64,000 bases of DNA, from the NCBI RefSeq assembly GCF_020271745.1, contig NZ_CP084296.1:248001-312000 (forward strand). Direction: 5' to 3'. Below, piece after piece: positions 46,902 to 56,303 of this stretch; positions within the stretch are counted from its first letter, which is position 1; each line of letters opens with the position of its first letter. The translations under genes were made by a program, and so were the position numbers. Origin of the DNA: Providencia alcalifaciens. Its GTDB lineage: Bacteria > Pseudomonadota > Gammaproteobacteria > Enterobacterales > Enterobacteriaceae. The notes under the pieces were generated by a model. The model had not been told where the DNA came from, did not search any database, and was given only the letters and a program-made list of their open reading frames with translations.

Positions 46902-48848
46902 TTAAACGGGGCGAATACTCTCTTCATCCAACTGCGCATCAAACATGGCACGCAATTTTTGAATTGTTTTATCCGCAATAATAGACTGACGGGCTTGCGC
47001 CAGTTTCTCTTCATAAATCGCCTGACGCCATTCCAGCGGCGTTTTCACCGCCGTATTATCATCGTGAACGATTTTCAGTTCAACAGGGCGACCATAATGT
47101 TCACTCAACGCATCTTGCAACGCTTTTAGAGCGTTAGGTTTATCAAGATGGCGTTGAGCGGAGCGCAAGTGCAATACAATTTGCGACTCGTTCAATTCTT
47201 CTTTATATGAATTCAAAGCCAATTGTTCAACTAGCTTAGGAATATTTAATTGCGCAATTTCCCCCGACCAACTATCACGCTCGCGCCCTTCTTCGGTGAT
47301 TTTTATTGCTAATTCAGGGGTTTTTTCATATTCCAACGCCTCTTTGATCTCAGTTGGCGTTGTCACAGTCTCTTTTGCGTCGAGAACTTCACCATTTTGA
47401 GGCTTCCACTGATAGGGCTTCGGCTTCGCAGGCTTTGTCTTCTGTGACGCTTTCTCCATCACATTTTGCTGATGTTTGCTGGTTACCGCGGCCAGCCGTT
47501 CAAGTGCTGAAACCGCCGGCTTAGCCCTTTCGGACGTCACCGGATGAGTCTTTTTTGGACTCGGATCCTCACTTTGTGGCGTTTGTAGTGCCTGTCTGGC
47601 TTTCAATAGCTGCAAGGTTGGGCTATTTTCCGGTAAGTTATCTGCACTCGCTGGTTGCGGAGCTGGACGCCTTACCGTTGATGGAGCAGGTTCCGGCTGA
47701 AAAGCAGGCGCTGGCGCACTTGAAACCAATTTCGGTGGCAATTCCACTTCTTCAATAATGCTCTTTGGGTGGAAGGCTAACGCTCTTAATAGCGCCATTT
47801 CCACGCCCATGCGTCTTTCTGGCGCGAATGTCAGTTCTTTGCGCCCCACCAGCAAGGTTTGGTAGAAAAGTTGAAGATCCGCTGGGGAAATTAATCGAGC
47901 CACTTGTCTTAGGCGCCCTTCCGTAGAGGAAGGATCCGTTTCTTGTTCCGCGGGCAGTAGCTGGATCATTGCAATGCGATGAAGCTGAGAGAGCATTTCA
48001 ACCAGTAAATTTTCCCAGTCAGCACCACGGGCAGCGGCTTGCTCCACTTGCGCCATCACACCAAGACCATCTGCACGAACTAAGGCTTCAATAATGGCAA
48101 GCGGCTGTTCATCGTCAAGCGTGCCCAACATTTGGCTCACGATATCCGCGGTCACTTTACCTTGCCCCATGGCAATTGCTTGGTCAGTCAAGCTCAACGC
48201 ATCACGCAAACTGCCGTCTGCGGCGCGGGCAATCAACTGACGAGCGCGAGTATCGTGTTCAATATTTTCCGCGTTCAGGATCAACTCAAGCTGTTCGCTG
48301 ATTTGAGGGACATCCAACGCTTTCAGATGGAACTGTAAGCAGCGGGATAAAATTGTGACAGGCAGTTTTTGCGGATCCGTCGTGGCAAGTAAAAATTTGA
48401 CGTGTTCCGGTGGCTCTTCGAGTGTTTTAAGCAGCGCATTAAAACTGTGGCGCGACAACATGTGAACTTCGTCAATGAGGTAAACTTTAAAGCGACCACG
48501 CGCTGGCGCGTACTGGACGTTATCCAGTAATTCTCGCGTATCTTCGACTTTCGTGCGTGATGCCGCATCAATCTCAATCAGGTCAACAAATCGCCCCTGT
48601 TCAATTTCCAAACAGTTGGCGCATTTCCCGCAAGGTGTTGCCGTGATCCCCGTTTCGCAGTTTAACCCTTTGGCAAACAAACGGGCGATCGTGGTTTTCC
48701 CGACACCGCGGGTACCCGAGAAAAGATAAGCGTGATGAAGCCGTTGGTGCTCAAGCCCATTAGCAAGTGCAGTCAACACATGCTGCTGACCAACAACGTC
48801 TGAAAATTTTTGGGGGCGCCACTTACGGGCAAGTACCTGATAGCTCAT
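46902..48848 (-). CDS. dnaX: DNA polymerase III tau (and gamma) subunit
   Basis: DnaX builds the clamp loader and tethers polymerase core and DnaB in the replisome. It has an AAA+ ATPase with Walker A GTRGVGKTT, zinc module (NCETGITATPCGKCANC), IDEVHMLS and the SRC sensor region. A Pro/Ala/Lys-rich linker (about 370-500) leads to the tau C-terminal domain ending ESIRPV. ATG 48848 gives MSYQVLARKWRP; the in-frame ATG at 48857 is not needed. A programmed frameshift site at codons 431-433 should yield a gamma form of about 442 residues. Confidence 0.97.
   Translation of the reverse strand: MSYQVLARKWRPQKFSDVVGQQHVLTALANGLEHQRLHHAYLFSGTRGVGKTTIARLFAKGLNCETGITATPCGKCANCLEIEQGRFVDLIEIDAASRTKVEDTRELLDNVQYAPARGRFKVYLIDEVHMLSRHSFNALLKTLEEPPEHVKFLLATTDPQKLPVTILSRCLQFHLKALDVPQISEQLELILNAENIEHDTRARQLIARAADGSLRDALSLTDQAIAMGQGKVTADIVSQMLGTLDDEQPLAIIEALVRADGLGVMAQVEQAAARGADWENLLVEMLSQLHRIAMIQLLPAEQETDPSSTEGRLRQVARLISPADLQLFYQTLLVGRKELTFAPERRMGVEMALLRALAFHPKSIIEEVELPPKLVSSAPAPAFQPEPAPSTVRRPAPQPASADNLPENSPTLQLLKARQALQTPQSEDPSPKKTHPVTSERAKPAVSALERLAAVTSKHQQNVMEKASQKTKPAKPKPYQWKPQNGEVLDAKETVTTPTEIKEALEYEKTPELAIKITEEGRERDSWSGEIAQLNIPKLVEQLALNSYKEELNESQIVLHLRSAQRHLDKPNALKALQDALSEHYGRPVELKIVHDDNTAVKTPLEWRQAIYEEKLAQARQSIIADKTIQKLRAMFDAQLDEESIRPV
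47524..47574 (-). promoter_or_regulatory. dnaX programmed -1 frameshift signal
   Basis: The slippery heptamer A-AAA-AAG (47550-47556) is in the same phase as in E. coli (CCA AAA AAG). GAGG, a Shine-Dalgarno-like stimulator, lies 10 bases upstream. Downstream is a weak GC-rich dyad (CCGGTGACGTCCG). After slippage the frame adds nine residues (DSSGDVRKG) before TAA; E. coli adds one residue. Confidence 0.8.
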
Positions 48849-48966
48849 GGATTCCACTGTTATTCAACATGGGATATTGATAAATATAATAATAGTACCA
48901 TGCTACCACAGCCTCAACCCATTGGGCGAGACCGCAGTAAAAATAGTAAGAAGAGTGTGGAGCAGA

Positions 48967-49518
48967 TTAGTGGCCAGGGAACTCAACAAGACTATAGGAA
49001 GTAACGCCTTCTTTTGCTAAACGCTCAACACCGCCTAAATCTGGCAGTCCGATAACGAAAGCAGCATCCACGACTTTTGCGCCTAGCTGTTTGATCATTT
49101 TCACGGTCGCTTCGACAGTGCCGCCGGTTGCTAGCAGGTCATCCACTACTAGCACGTTGTCTTGTGCGGTAATGCTGTCTTTATGGATTTCTAGTGTGTC
49201 GGTGCCGTATTCCAGATCATACGTCATACTTAAAACTTCACGCGGTAATTTGCCTTTTTTACGCACAGGCACAAAACCCACGCCTAAGCGTAATGCAACA
49301 GGAGCGCCGAACAGGAAACCACGGGCTTCAGTACCAACAATTTTGGTCACACCTTTGTTTTGATAATGCTCAACCAGCATATCGATTGTCGCTTGATAAG
49401 CCGCCGGGTCATTTAACAGTGTGGTAATATCGCGAAACAGCACACCCTCTTTTGGATAGTTAGGGATAGTCGCGATACTTTCTTTAATCAATTGCAGTTG
49501 TTGCTCTTTAGCGGTCAT
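48967..49518 (-). CDS. apt: Adenine phosphoribosyltransferase
   Basis: Apt makes AMP from adenine and PRPP. It has [34 protein letters not shown] and the PRPP loop [13 protein letters not shown], ending [10 protein letters not shown]. The start [14 protein letters not shown] at ATG 49518 matches E. coli and gives 183 residues; the in-frame ATG at 49581 would add 21 unrelated residues. It lies upstream of dnaX and divergent from priC. Confidence 0.97.
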   Translation of the reverse strand: MTAKEQQLQLIKESIATIPNYPKEGVLFRDITTLLNDPAAYQATIDMLVEHYQNKGVTKIVGTEARGFLFGAPVALRLGVGFVPVRKKGKLPREVLSMTYDLEYGTDTLEIHKDSITAQDNVLVVDDLLATGGTVEATVKMIKQLGAKVVDAAFVIGLPDLGGVERLAKEGVTSYSLVEFPGH

Positions 49519-49661
49519 AATAAAAACCAATATAGTAAATACGAAAGGGTAGAATCTATGCAAACTGCCATCAAAATGCAATAAGAAGCCGTCTATTTGC
49601 TGTAAGTTTTATTGTTGGATATCAATATTCCGCCACTTTTCACATTTATTGAGAATAAAAA

Positions 49662-50210
49662 ATGAAAACACAGGCTCTGTTAGAGGCATTGAAAAAGCAG
49701 ATTGATGAATTAGCGGCGCGCGTCGCTCCCATCAAAGACCATGAGTTTTCACACTCCCGATTTGATATGCAGCTATTTAGCCATAAATCCACCAAGCTGG
49801 GTGATTGCCAGAAAGAGCTCAATACCTTGTATCAGCAATTGTGTAATAGCGTTGCCCTGAACCATACCCAGCAAGTAAACTTTTTAACTGAAAAAATCGT
49901 GCATCAAATGCAAGCTATCTCTCGTGAACTGTCTACACAAGGACTACGAGAAAAAGAAGATTCTTTTCGGACGAAAAAGGAACAGGTTGATTTATATGAA
50001 CGTTTATCACAACATCAAGATTATGAACGCCGTTTACAGGCGATGGTGAGCGAAAAAGAACTCTATTTAAGTGGCTTAACTGACGCATATTTACAGCACC
50101 AGTGCCAAAAAGAGCTCGCCGCGTTAGCCGGTCGTTTATACCGTTGTAGACAAGCATTAATGCGTATTGAAAAAGCCATTGAGCACCAAGAAAACCAATT
50201 TTTTGATTAA
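49662..50210 (+). CDS. priC: Primosomal replication protein N'' (PriC)
   Basis: PriC restarts stalled replication forks by loading DnaB with PriA or Rep. The 182-residue protein is almost entirely helical and matches enteric PriC (LLEALKKQIDELAARVAPIKDH, FDMQLFSH, YLQHQCQKELAALAGRLYRCRQAL). Such proteins diverge quickly, so similarity is moderate, but the position between apt and priM/mscK matches E. coli. priM follows 10 bases later. Confidence 0.9.
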   Translation: MKTQALLEALKKQIDELAARVAPIKDHEFSHSRFDMQLFSHKSTKLGDCQKELNTLYQQLCNSVALNHTQQVNFLTEKIVHQMQAISRELSTQGLREKEDSFRTKKEQVDLYERLSQHQDYERRLQAMVSEKELYLSGLTDAYLQHQCQKELAALAGRLYRCRQALMRIEKAIEHQENQFFD

Positions 50211-50220
50211 AGGGTCATGA

Positions 50221-50391
50221 ATGGAAACACTGGACACTGCACCACTCGAAATCCAGCTCGCTGTGGATTTAATTTACTTGTTAGAATCAGCTGAAGTCGA
50301 TACCAGTACCGTACTGAAAGCGTTAGAGATGGTTAAGCAGGATTACCTCAAGAAACAGGCCGCCGAAGCAGCCTGTCAGAATGGTAATTAA
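50221..50391 (+). CDS. ybaM: Small protein YbaM (PriM), DUF2496
   Basis: This 56-residue ORF reads METLDTAPLEIQLAVDLIYL, then LLESAEVDTSTVLKALEMVK and QDYLKKQAAEAACQNGN. It matches E. coli YbaM (AVDLI.LLE...STVL.AL..VK.DY.KK). It follows priC by 10 bases and ends six bases before the convergent mscK. The function is not well established. Confidence 0.92.
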   Translation: METLDTAPLEIQLAVDLIYLLESAEVDTSTVLKALEMVKQDYLKKQAAEAACQNGN

Positions 50392-50397
50392 CGCGGG

Positions 50398-53300
50398 TTA
50401 TTTTTCATCGCCATTTTTATCATTATCTTTGTCTTTGATAATTTTCGTCACTTCCTGCACTTCATCACCCTGATTGTTATGTAAATGCACTTCCAATTGA
50501 TTGAAGGCGATGTTGATATCGTTTTCACGGCATAACCGGTCAATTTCACGGTTCACTTCATCACTGGTGATGGTACGCTCACCAATTTGACGCACATAAA
50601 AACGTAATTCGTGATCTAATGTGCTGGCACCAAAACTTAAGAAGTATGCCGCAGGCGCAGGATCTGTCATCACTTTACTGTTAGAAGTTGCCGCTTGCAG
50701 TAATACCCGCTTCACTTTTTCCAGATCTGATCCATACGCGACACCTATAGAGACCGTAATTCGCGTGACCGTGTCTGACAGCGACCAGTTAATTAAGCGC
50801 TCAGTAACGAATGCTTTGTTCGGGATGATCACCTCTTTGCGATCGAAATCCACGATTGTGGTGGCACGAATACGGATCTTACTGATCGTGCCCGAATAAG
50901 TTCCGATGGTGACGGTATCCCCAATACGAATCGGTCTTTCGAACAGTAAAATAATCCCCGAAACGAAGTTCGCAAAAATTTCCTGTAAACCAAAACCAAG
51001 ACCAACGGTTAAGGCAGCAGCTAACCATTGCAACTGATTCCACGTGACCCCAATCATCCCGAGGGATGCGATCGCCCCGATGCTAACAATCACATAGGTC
51101 AACATGGTGGTGATAGCATAAGTGGAACCTTGACGCAGTTTGAGCCGCGATAGCACCAACACTTCCAGTAACCCCGGTAAGTTGCGCGTCATGATCCACG
51201 CCACCACCACGATGACTACGGCTAAAATCAGGTTAGCTAAGGTCACATGCTGCATGATAGTTGCCCCTTCCGCAGATGTGGCGGTATAGCCCCATAATTG
51301 GATACTATCGAGGAAGGAGAAAATCGTAATAAAATCAGACCAAATGGCGTAAAACGCAAACGCAAAGATAATAAACAACACCATGGTCGTTAAGCGCAAT
51401 GACTGCTGACTAATTAACTCAATGGTCATTGGCGGTTCTTTGATAGGCTCGTTTTCCGTCTCTTCTTGCTGTTTTGACTGCGCTCGACGCTCAAGCGCAC
51501 GTTTATACGCCAGTTTTCTTGCGCCTAAACTGAGTCCGCGTAAACAGACATTATACGTGATGTACCAAAGCACCAGCAGGTACAAGCTATCTAACCAACG
51601 GTTGGCTAAACGGAGTGTGGTGTAATAGTAACCCGCAATCATCAAGCCGATTAAAATCAGTGGGGAGAATGTCAGTAACGTGATCAAAATCGAGCGCGTT
51701 AAGTGGCTACCCGTTTCCTTCCAAACCTGTTTACAGAACGGAATAGTAAAAATACACAATAATAATAAACAAATAGAAACCACGAGCTGCCCAATCACAT
51801 CCTCAGACACCTTCAGAGGGTTAATCATTCCATAGGTGGAAAAGAAGATAAGCGGGATCAGCGGTACCGATAAACGCACCATTCGACGGCGCATACGCTG
51901 GGCATTTTCATGCTCAATATTAAAGTGTTTCTCTGCGATACCTTGAGGTTTTAACACCCTGAACGTCAATTCAAATAGCGCCCAGAAAATAGCGAGTTGC
52001 AAGAAATAAGACCAAATAAACTCCCCTTGCAGGTTACCGGTTTTTAAGAACCAGTAACCAATGGCGATAACCACCAATGAAATTGGAATGGTTTGCAGCA
52101 ACGTGAGTAACAGAGCCAGCGGCGTATTCAATACGCTGTCGTTACGCAAGCTGGATAAACGCTGATCAATATCATGCAGGCGCTGGGTGATTTTTCGATT
52201 CAACCAGACAAAAATCAGTGCCGCCAATAACAAAGGGATCGTCACCCAAAGTGAATTCATCAGGCCTTTTTTCAGGCTAGAGAATGAAAAATCAAAATCA
52301 AGGTGAGTTAATTGATTTGTGGCCGCTTCTGGGAACGCTTTTAACCACTCAATATCCATCGGTTTATTACTGTTTACCCAGAAAATCTGCTGAGCCAATG
52401 TATGTTCAAGCGAGCTGACCACACTCAATAATTGGTTTTGATCCAATTGCAAATTAATGGCTTGGGAGATTTGCCCGCCTAGCTGTAAATTCAATTCATC
52501 CAATAATTCACGGCGAACATCCAGAATTTTTACCAGTGCCGCTTTATCTTCCGGGGTAAACAAACGGGTATTTTCTTGCTCTCCGACCTTAACCGCTTGC
52601 TCATGCTCCAAATTATTAATGTAATCCGTAGGTTGGTATAACGCATCACGCTGCTGGTTTATATCAAACTGCTCCAAACGTAGGTCAGCGATGGTAACAG
52701 GCAAATTTTTGGTTAGGATATCAGCGGGTAAATCAACTTGTTGCTGAAAGAGGATTCGCGATAACAGCAAACTGCCGCGTAATACGTTGATTTGCTCTTT
52801 TAAGTTTCGCTCTGACTGCGTGGCGCGTTCTAGCCAAGTTTTCACTCGGATGCCATTTTGAACCATTTTGTTGCCATCTTGGGTTACTTCAATCAAGCGG
52901 TTGCTCAGCTTGTTATTGATCTCCACCTCTTTTTGGATAATAGGATTTTGCTGTACCGAATCATCGGTAGAGGTATTTTGAGCTTCACGTACCGTTGATT
53001 GAGAGTCATTGAGGCGCTCTTTACTGATCGATTCTTGAATGACTTGGATACGACCATCGAGCTGTTCAATATACGCTGCCGTGTAATCACGTTGTTTTTG
53101 AAGAACATCTTGGAGTTGCGTATTGGCTTGAAGAACGTGCTTTTGAAATTCATTTTGCTGCTGTAGAAGGTATTGCTCAAGTTGCAGCATATTCACTTGT
53201 GTGGTGCGCAGCTTGCTGGAGTCAGTCAATGTGCTGTTAAGCTCGTTGCGGATCTCTTGCAGTCTTCTGGCATTGTCCAACATGATAGCCTGAGCGCGCT

Positions 53301-53787
53301 CAGGTTGAGTTTGCAAGCCGATCAATTGGCTGTTGTAAGTGGCGAGATCATTTTGCTCCGCTTGTAGGGAATCCAAATGGGTTGCCAACATGGACTCTAA
53401 TTGTTGCAGACTGCTATTTTCAATTTGGTGCTGAAAGTTAATATCAGGATTTTCATTCTGATTTTTTATTTGTAATAAACCTTGAACCGCTTTTTTTGAT
53501 TCCTCACCGGAGTGGCTTAATTTTTTTTGCAGTTCGTCTGAACGCTGATCGAGTTTTTCCAGTTCATCATAATAATTTAATGACTTTTCCAAATCAGCGA
53601 TAGCGAGTTTATCTTCTTGCCCTGCATTATTTTTTTTATTTAGCGAATTGAGCTCTGTTTTTATCTCATTTTTGCTGGGAAGGTTATTAATTGTTGCTGC
53701 GGAGATTTGAAAAGAAAAGAAGGTGATGGCAAATACCAAAAATATTCTGATTGAATATAACCACACTTTTCTATATTGCAATTGCAT
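50398..53787 (-). CDS. mscK: Potassium-dependent mechanosensitive channel MscK
   Basis: MscK (KefA) is a large MscS-family inner-membrane channel that opens under membrane tension with external K+. It has a signal-like N-terminal helix (to about residue 30), a long periplasmic coiled-coil domain (about 35-470), eight or so further TM helices (about 490-880), then the MscS pore (WLAAALTVGLGFGLQEIFANFVSG) and beta domain (FERPIRIGDTVTIG, RKEVIIPNKAFVTERLINWSL). ATG 53787 (MQLQYRK) or 53799 are both possible starts. Length is near E. coli (1120). Confidence 0.94.
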   Translation of the reverse strand: MQLQYRKVWLYSIRIFLVFAITFFSFQISAATINNLPSKNEIKTELNSLNKKNNAGQEDKLAIADLEKSLNYYDELEKLDQRSDELQKKLSHSGEESKKAVQGLLQIKNQNENPDINFQHQIENSSLQQLESMLATHLDSLQAEQNDLATYNSQLIGLQTQPERAQAIMLDNARRLQEIRNELNSTLTDSSKLRTTQVNMLQLEQYLLQQQNEFQKHVLQANTQLQDVLQKQRDYTAAYIEQLDGRIQVIQESISKERLNDSQSTVREAQNTSTDDSVQQNPIIQKEVEINNKLSNRLIEVTQDGNKMVQNGIRVKTWLERATQSERNLKEQINVLRGSLLLSRILFQQQVDLPADILTKNLPVTIADLRLEQFDINQQRDALYQPTDYINNLEHEQAVKVGEQENTRLFTPEDKAALVKILDVRRELLDELNLQLGGQISQAINLQLDQNQLLSVVSSLEHTLAQQIFWVNSNKPMDIEWLKAFPEAATNQLTHLDFDFSFSSLKKGLMNSLWVTIPLLLAALIFVWLNRKITQRLHDIDQRLSSLRNDSVLNTPLALLLTLLQTIPISLVVIAIGYWFLKTGNLQGEFIWSYFLQLAIFWALFELTFRVLKPQGIAEKHFNIEHENAQRMRRRMVRLSVPLIPLIFFSTYGMINPLKVSEDVIGQLVVSICLLLLCIFTIPFCKQVWKETGSHLTRSILITLLTFSPLILIGLMIAGYYYTTLRLANRWLDSLYLLVLWYITYNVCLRGLSLGARKLAYKRALERRAQSKQQEETENEPIKEPPMTIELISQQSLRLTTMVLFIIFAFAFYAIWSDFITIFSFLDSIQLWGYTATSAEGATIMQHVTLANLILAVVIVVVAWIMTRNLPGLLEVLVLSRLKLRQGSTYAITTMLTYVIVSIGAIASLGMIGVTWNQLQWLAAALTVGLGFGLQEIFANFVSGIILLFERPIRIGDTVTIGTYSGTISKIRIRATTIVDFDRKEVIIPNKAFVTERLINWSLSDTVTRITVSIGVAYGSDLEKVKRVLLQAATSNSKVMTDPAPAAYFLSFGASTLDHELRFYVRQIGERTITSDEVNREIDRLCRENDINIAFNQLEVHLHNNQGDEVQEVTKIIKDKDNDKNGDEK

Positions 53788-53946
53788 CAGTGAGCCCATG
53801 ATATCTCGTTGTGATCCTACTATTATCTAGCGCTTAATTAAATTGTTTAGCTCTAATATTAATTAGTTCTAACTTGCTATTTGAGCTGCAATTTTGACAA
53901 ACCGCAGCCCAATCTTAAAAAGCTTTTTTAATCAATGGCTATAAAA

Positions 53947-54300
53947 TTAAAAAGTGAGAACTTTTTCAGCGTCTAATGTCCATGCAGCCAAATCAACCAA
54001 TGTGCCGATTTCGACGCCATCAATTAATGGTAGCTCACTGATACCGCGAGCATCAGTACAAGTTTTACATAATTTCACAGGGACATTCTGCGCGGTTAAA
54101 ATCTCTAGCATTTGCTGAAGGTTATATCCTTCTTTCGGTTTTTGCGCTGTGATCCCGGCAGTAACTGCGTCAGACATTAAAAAGATTTTCAGGTCTGTTT
54201 GTGGGTGTTGCTCTTTTAGTGTGATGGCTAAGCGCAGAGAATTAAATAACATTTCACTTCCGTATGGCGCGCCATTTGCAATGATCAAAATGGATGACAT
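53947..54300 (-). CDS. ychN: DsrE-family protein, YchN-like
   Basis: This 117-residue protein is very close to E. coli YchN: ILIIANGAPYGSEMLFNSLRLAITL, FLMSDAVTAGI, QKPKEGYNLQQMLEILTAQNVPVKLCKTC and DGVEIGTLVDLAAWTL. YchN forms a hexamer with conserved cysteines (here C78 and C81 in LCKTCTD) and is suspected to take part in sulfur relay, but its reaction is unknown. It lies 12 bases downstream of acrR in the same direction, unlike in E. coli, where ychN is elsewhere. Confidence 0.92.
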   Translation of the reverse strand: MSSILIIANGAPYGSEMLFNSLRLAITLKEQHPQTDLKIFLMSDAVTAGITAQKPKEGYNLQQMLEILTAQNVPVKLCKTCTDARGISELPLIDGVEIGTLVDLAAWTLDAEKVLTF

Positions 54301-54312
54301 GGTTTTCTCCGA

Positions 54313-54963
54313 TTATTCGTTTGGCGTCAATTTGACTCGCAGCGAAACGCTATTTTTGAGCGTTTCTAATAGAGTATCGACTAACGTCGTCGTATGTGCG
54401 TCTATCATAAAACTCTCTGGCTGTAATAACCAGTTTTCGAGTAAGCCTGACATCAGTGCACGGATCATAACTGCACTACACGCTAAATCTAAATCGGCAG
54501 GAAGTTGTCCCGCATCCACACAATCACGTAAATTTTTAATAATCCGCTGCTCGATTGCCAGATAGTTTTCACGTTTAAAATCAACGACAGCAGCCATTTC
54601 TCCGACTAACTCACATTTTAAGAAAAAGATTTCCATTAATGCGCGGTTTTTAGGAGTACTAATAAAATCAGTAAGAATATATATTAGCAATTCTCTTAGG
54701 ATTAAAAGTGGATCATTCGTATATTTCGAACGATAATAATCCTCAGCTTGAGTAATTTGATTATCGCTAAATTCGCAGGCTTGATGGAACAGGTCCACCT
54801 TATTCTTAAAATGCCAATATATAGCTCCTCGGGTAACACCCGCAGCTTTAGCTATATCGGCTAATGATGTGGCTGTCACTCCTCGTTCAGAAAATGTTTT
54901 GATGGCTGCATCTAATATTTCCTGACGGGTTTCTTCAGCCTGTTGTTTAGTTTTTCGTGCCAT
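54313..54963 (-). CDS. acrR: TetR-family repressor AcrR
   Basis: AcrR represses acrAB and itself and is released by efflux substrates. The TetR HTH (ILDAAIKTFSERGVTATSLADIAKAAGVTRGAIYWHFKNKVDLF, about 16-59) is almost identical to E. coli, while the ligand domain is more diverged. The 216-residue length is normal. It is divergent from acrA across a conserved operator, and the ychN-like gene follows closely. Confidence 0.95.
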   Translation of the reverse strand: MARKTKQQAEETRQEILDAAIKTFSERGVTATSLADIAKAAGVTRGAIYWHFKNKVDLFHQACEFSDNQITQAEDYYRSKYTNDPLLILRELLIYILTDFISTPKNRALMEIFFLKCELVGEMAAVVDFKRENYLAIEQRIIKNLRDCVDAGQLPADLDLACSAVMIRALMSGLLENWLLQPESFMIDAHTTTLVDTLLETLKNSVSLRVKLTPNE

Positions 54964-54989
54964 TGACGCCCGTTTTTATCGAAAGCTGA

Positions 54990-55019
54990 TTTACATACAT
55001 TAGTGTATGTTTGTACTAT
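54990..55019. promoter_or_regulatory. AcrR operator and acrA promoter
   Basis: TACATACATTAGTGTATGTT (from 54992, running to TGTA at 55015) matches the 24-bp AcrR inverted repeat of E. coli. A promoter TTTACA (54990-54995), 18 bases, TACTAT (55014-55019) overlaps it, so AcrR binding would occlude RNA polymerase. A downstream TATAAT at 55037-55042 is an alternative -10. Confidence 0.8.
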
Positions 55020-55097
55020 AGCATAGTGATAAATCATATAATTTGCTTTTTTTCTTAATTTTGTTTTGAACTCATATCGATTAATTGAGGTTAACTT

Positions 55098-56288
55098 ATG
55101 CGAAAAAACAGAGGGGTGTTACCTCTGGCTCTGTTGGTCCTTTCAGGCGGCTTAGCGTTATCTGGTTGTAACGAAGAACAGAAAGGTGGCGGTGAACGCC
55201 CGGCGCCTGATGTAGGAATTGTTACGCTGAAAGCTGAACCTCTGACCATTAAGACCGAACTTCCAGGCCGTACATCTGCATTTCGTATTGCAGAGGTTCG
55301 CCCACAAGTAAGTGGCATCATCCTAAAACGTAACTACAAAGAAGGTAGCGATGTTGAGGCTGGCGTATCGTTGTATCAAATCGATCCGGCACCTTTCCAA
55401 GCGACCTACAATAGTGCTAAAGCAGAATTAGCTAAAGCGCAAGCAAATGCAAATCTTGCCGCATTAACAGTTAAACGTTATAAGCCACTTCTTGGTACGA
55501 ATTACATTAGCCAACAAGAGTACGATCAAGCTAGCTCAACGTATGCACAATCATTAGCAGCGGTAAAAGCCGCTGAAGCGGCAGTTGAAACAGCACGTAT
55601 TAACTTGGATTATACCAAAGTCACTTCCCCTATCAGTGGACGTACGAGTAAATCTAACGTGACTGAAGGTGCTTTAGTTTCTGCTGGTCAAGCAACTGAA
55701 CTGATGCGCGTTCAACAGTTAGATCCAATCTATGTGGATGTCACTCAATCGAGTGAAGATTTCCTACGTTTAAAAGCTGAAATCGAAAATGGTGCTCTGC
55801 AAAAAGAGCCTGGCAAAGCGCCTGTTAGCTTAGTCATTAGTGGTGGACAAGAATACGCGCAGAAAGGACAGTTAGAGTTTTCTGACGTGACTGTTGATGA
55901 AACCACAGGTTCCATCACAATGCGTGCCGTATTCCCTAACCCGAACAAAGAGCTGATGCCAGGTATGTTTGTTCGCGCTATTTTAGAAGATGGTGTGAAA
56001 GAAAGCGCGATTTTAGTCCCACAACAAGGTGTTGCACGTACTCCGCAAGGTGATGCGCAAGTGATGGTTGTTGGCGCTGAAAACAAAGTTGAAGTACGCA
56101 AAGTACAAATCGCACAAGCAATTGGTAACAACTGGTTAGTCACTGATGGTGTTAATAGTGGTGATAAAGTCATTGTAATTGGCTTACAAAAAGTCAAGAA
56201 AGGTGACGTGGTTGTTCCAAAGCAAGCAAACTTAGAAACTCAATCCATTGTAGACACTCAGGCCAAACCTGAAACCGCGTCTAAATAA
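55098..56288 (+). CDS. acrA: RND efflux periplasmic adaptor AcrA
   Basis: AcrA joins AcrB to TolC in the tripartite multidrug pump. The N-terminal lipoprotein signal has lipobox LSGC (acylated Cys at about residue 24). Then come the barrel-sandwich (RPQVSGIILKRNYKEGSDVEAG), the alpha-hairpin (SAKAELAKAQANANLAAL, QEYDQASSTY), beta-barrel and membrane-proximal domains, ending in a Thr/Gln/Lys tail. At 396 residues it is one shorter than E. coli. acrB follows 15 bases later. Confidence 0.97.
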   Translation: MRKNRGVLPLALLVLSGGLALSGCNEEQKGGGERPAPDVGIVTLKAEPLTIKTELPGRTSAFRIAEVRPQVSGIILKRNYKEGSDVEAGVSLYQIDPAPFQATYNSAKAELAKAQANANLAALTVKRYKPLLGTNYISQQEYDQASSTYAQSLAAVKAAEAAVETARINLDYTKVTSPISGRTSKSNVTEGALVSAGQATELMRVQQLDPIYVDVTQSSEDFLRLKAEIENGALQKEPGKAPVSLVISGGQEYAQKGQLEFSDVTVDETTGSITMRAVFPNPNKELMPGMFVRAILEDGVKESAILVPQQGVARTPQGDAQVMVVGAENKVEVRKVQIAQAIGNNWLVTDGVNSGDKVIVIGLQKVKKGDVVVPKQANLETQSIVDTQAKPETASK

Positions 56289-56303
56289 GGGAGCTATTGA
56301 TTA

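Noticed and set aside
55745-56197. 150-codon minus-strand frame inside acrA
   Set aside because: It is an antisense shadow of acrA with no recognisable domain.
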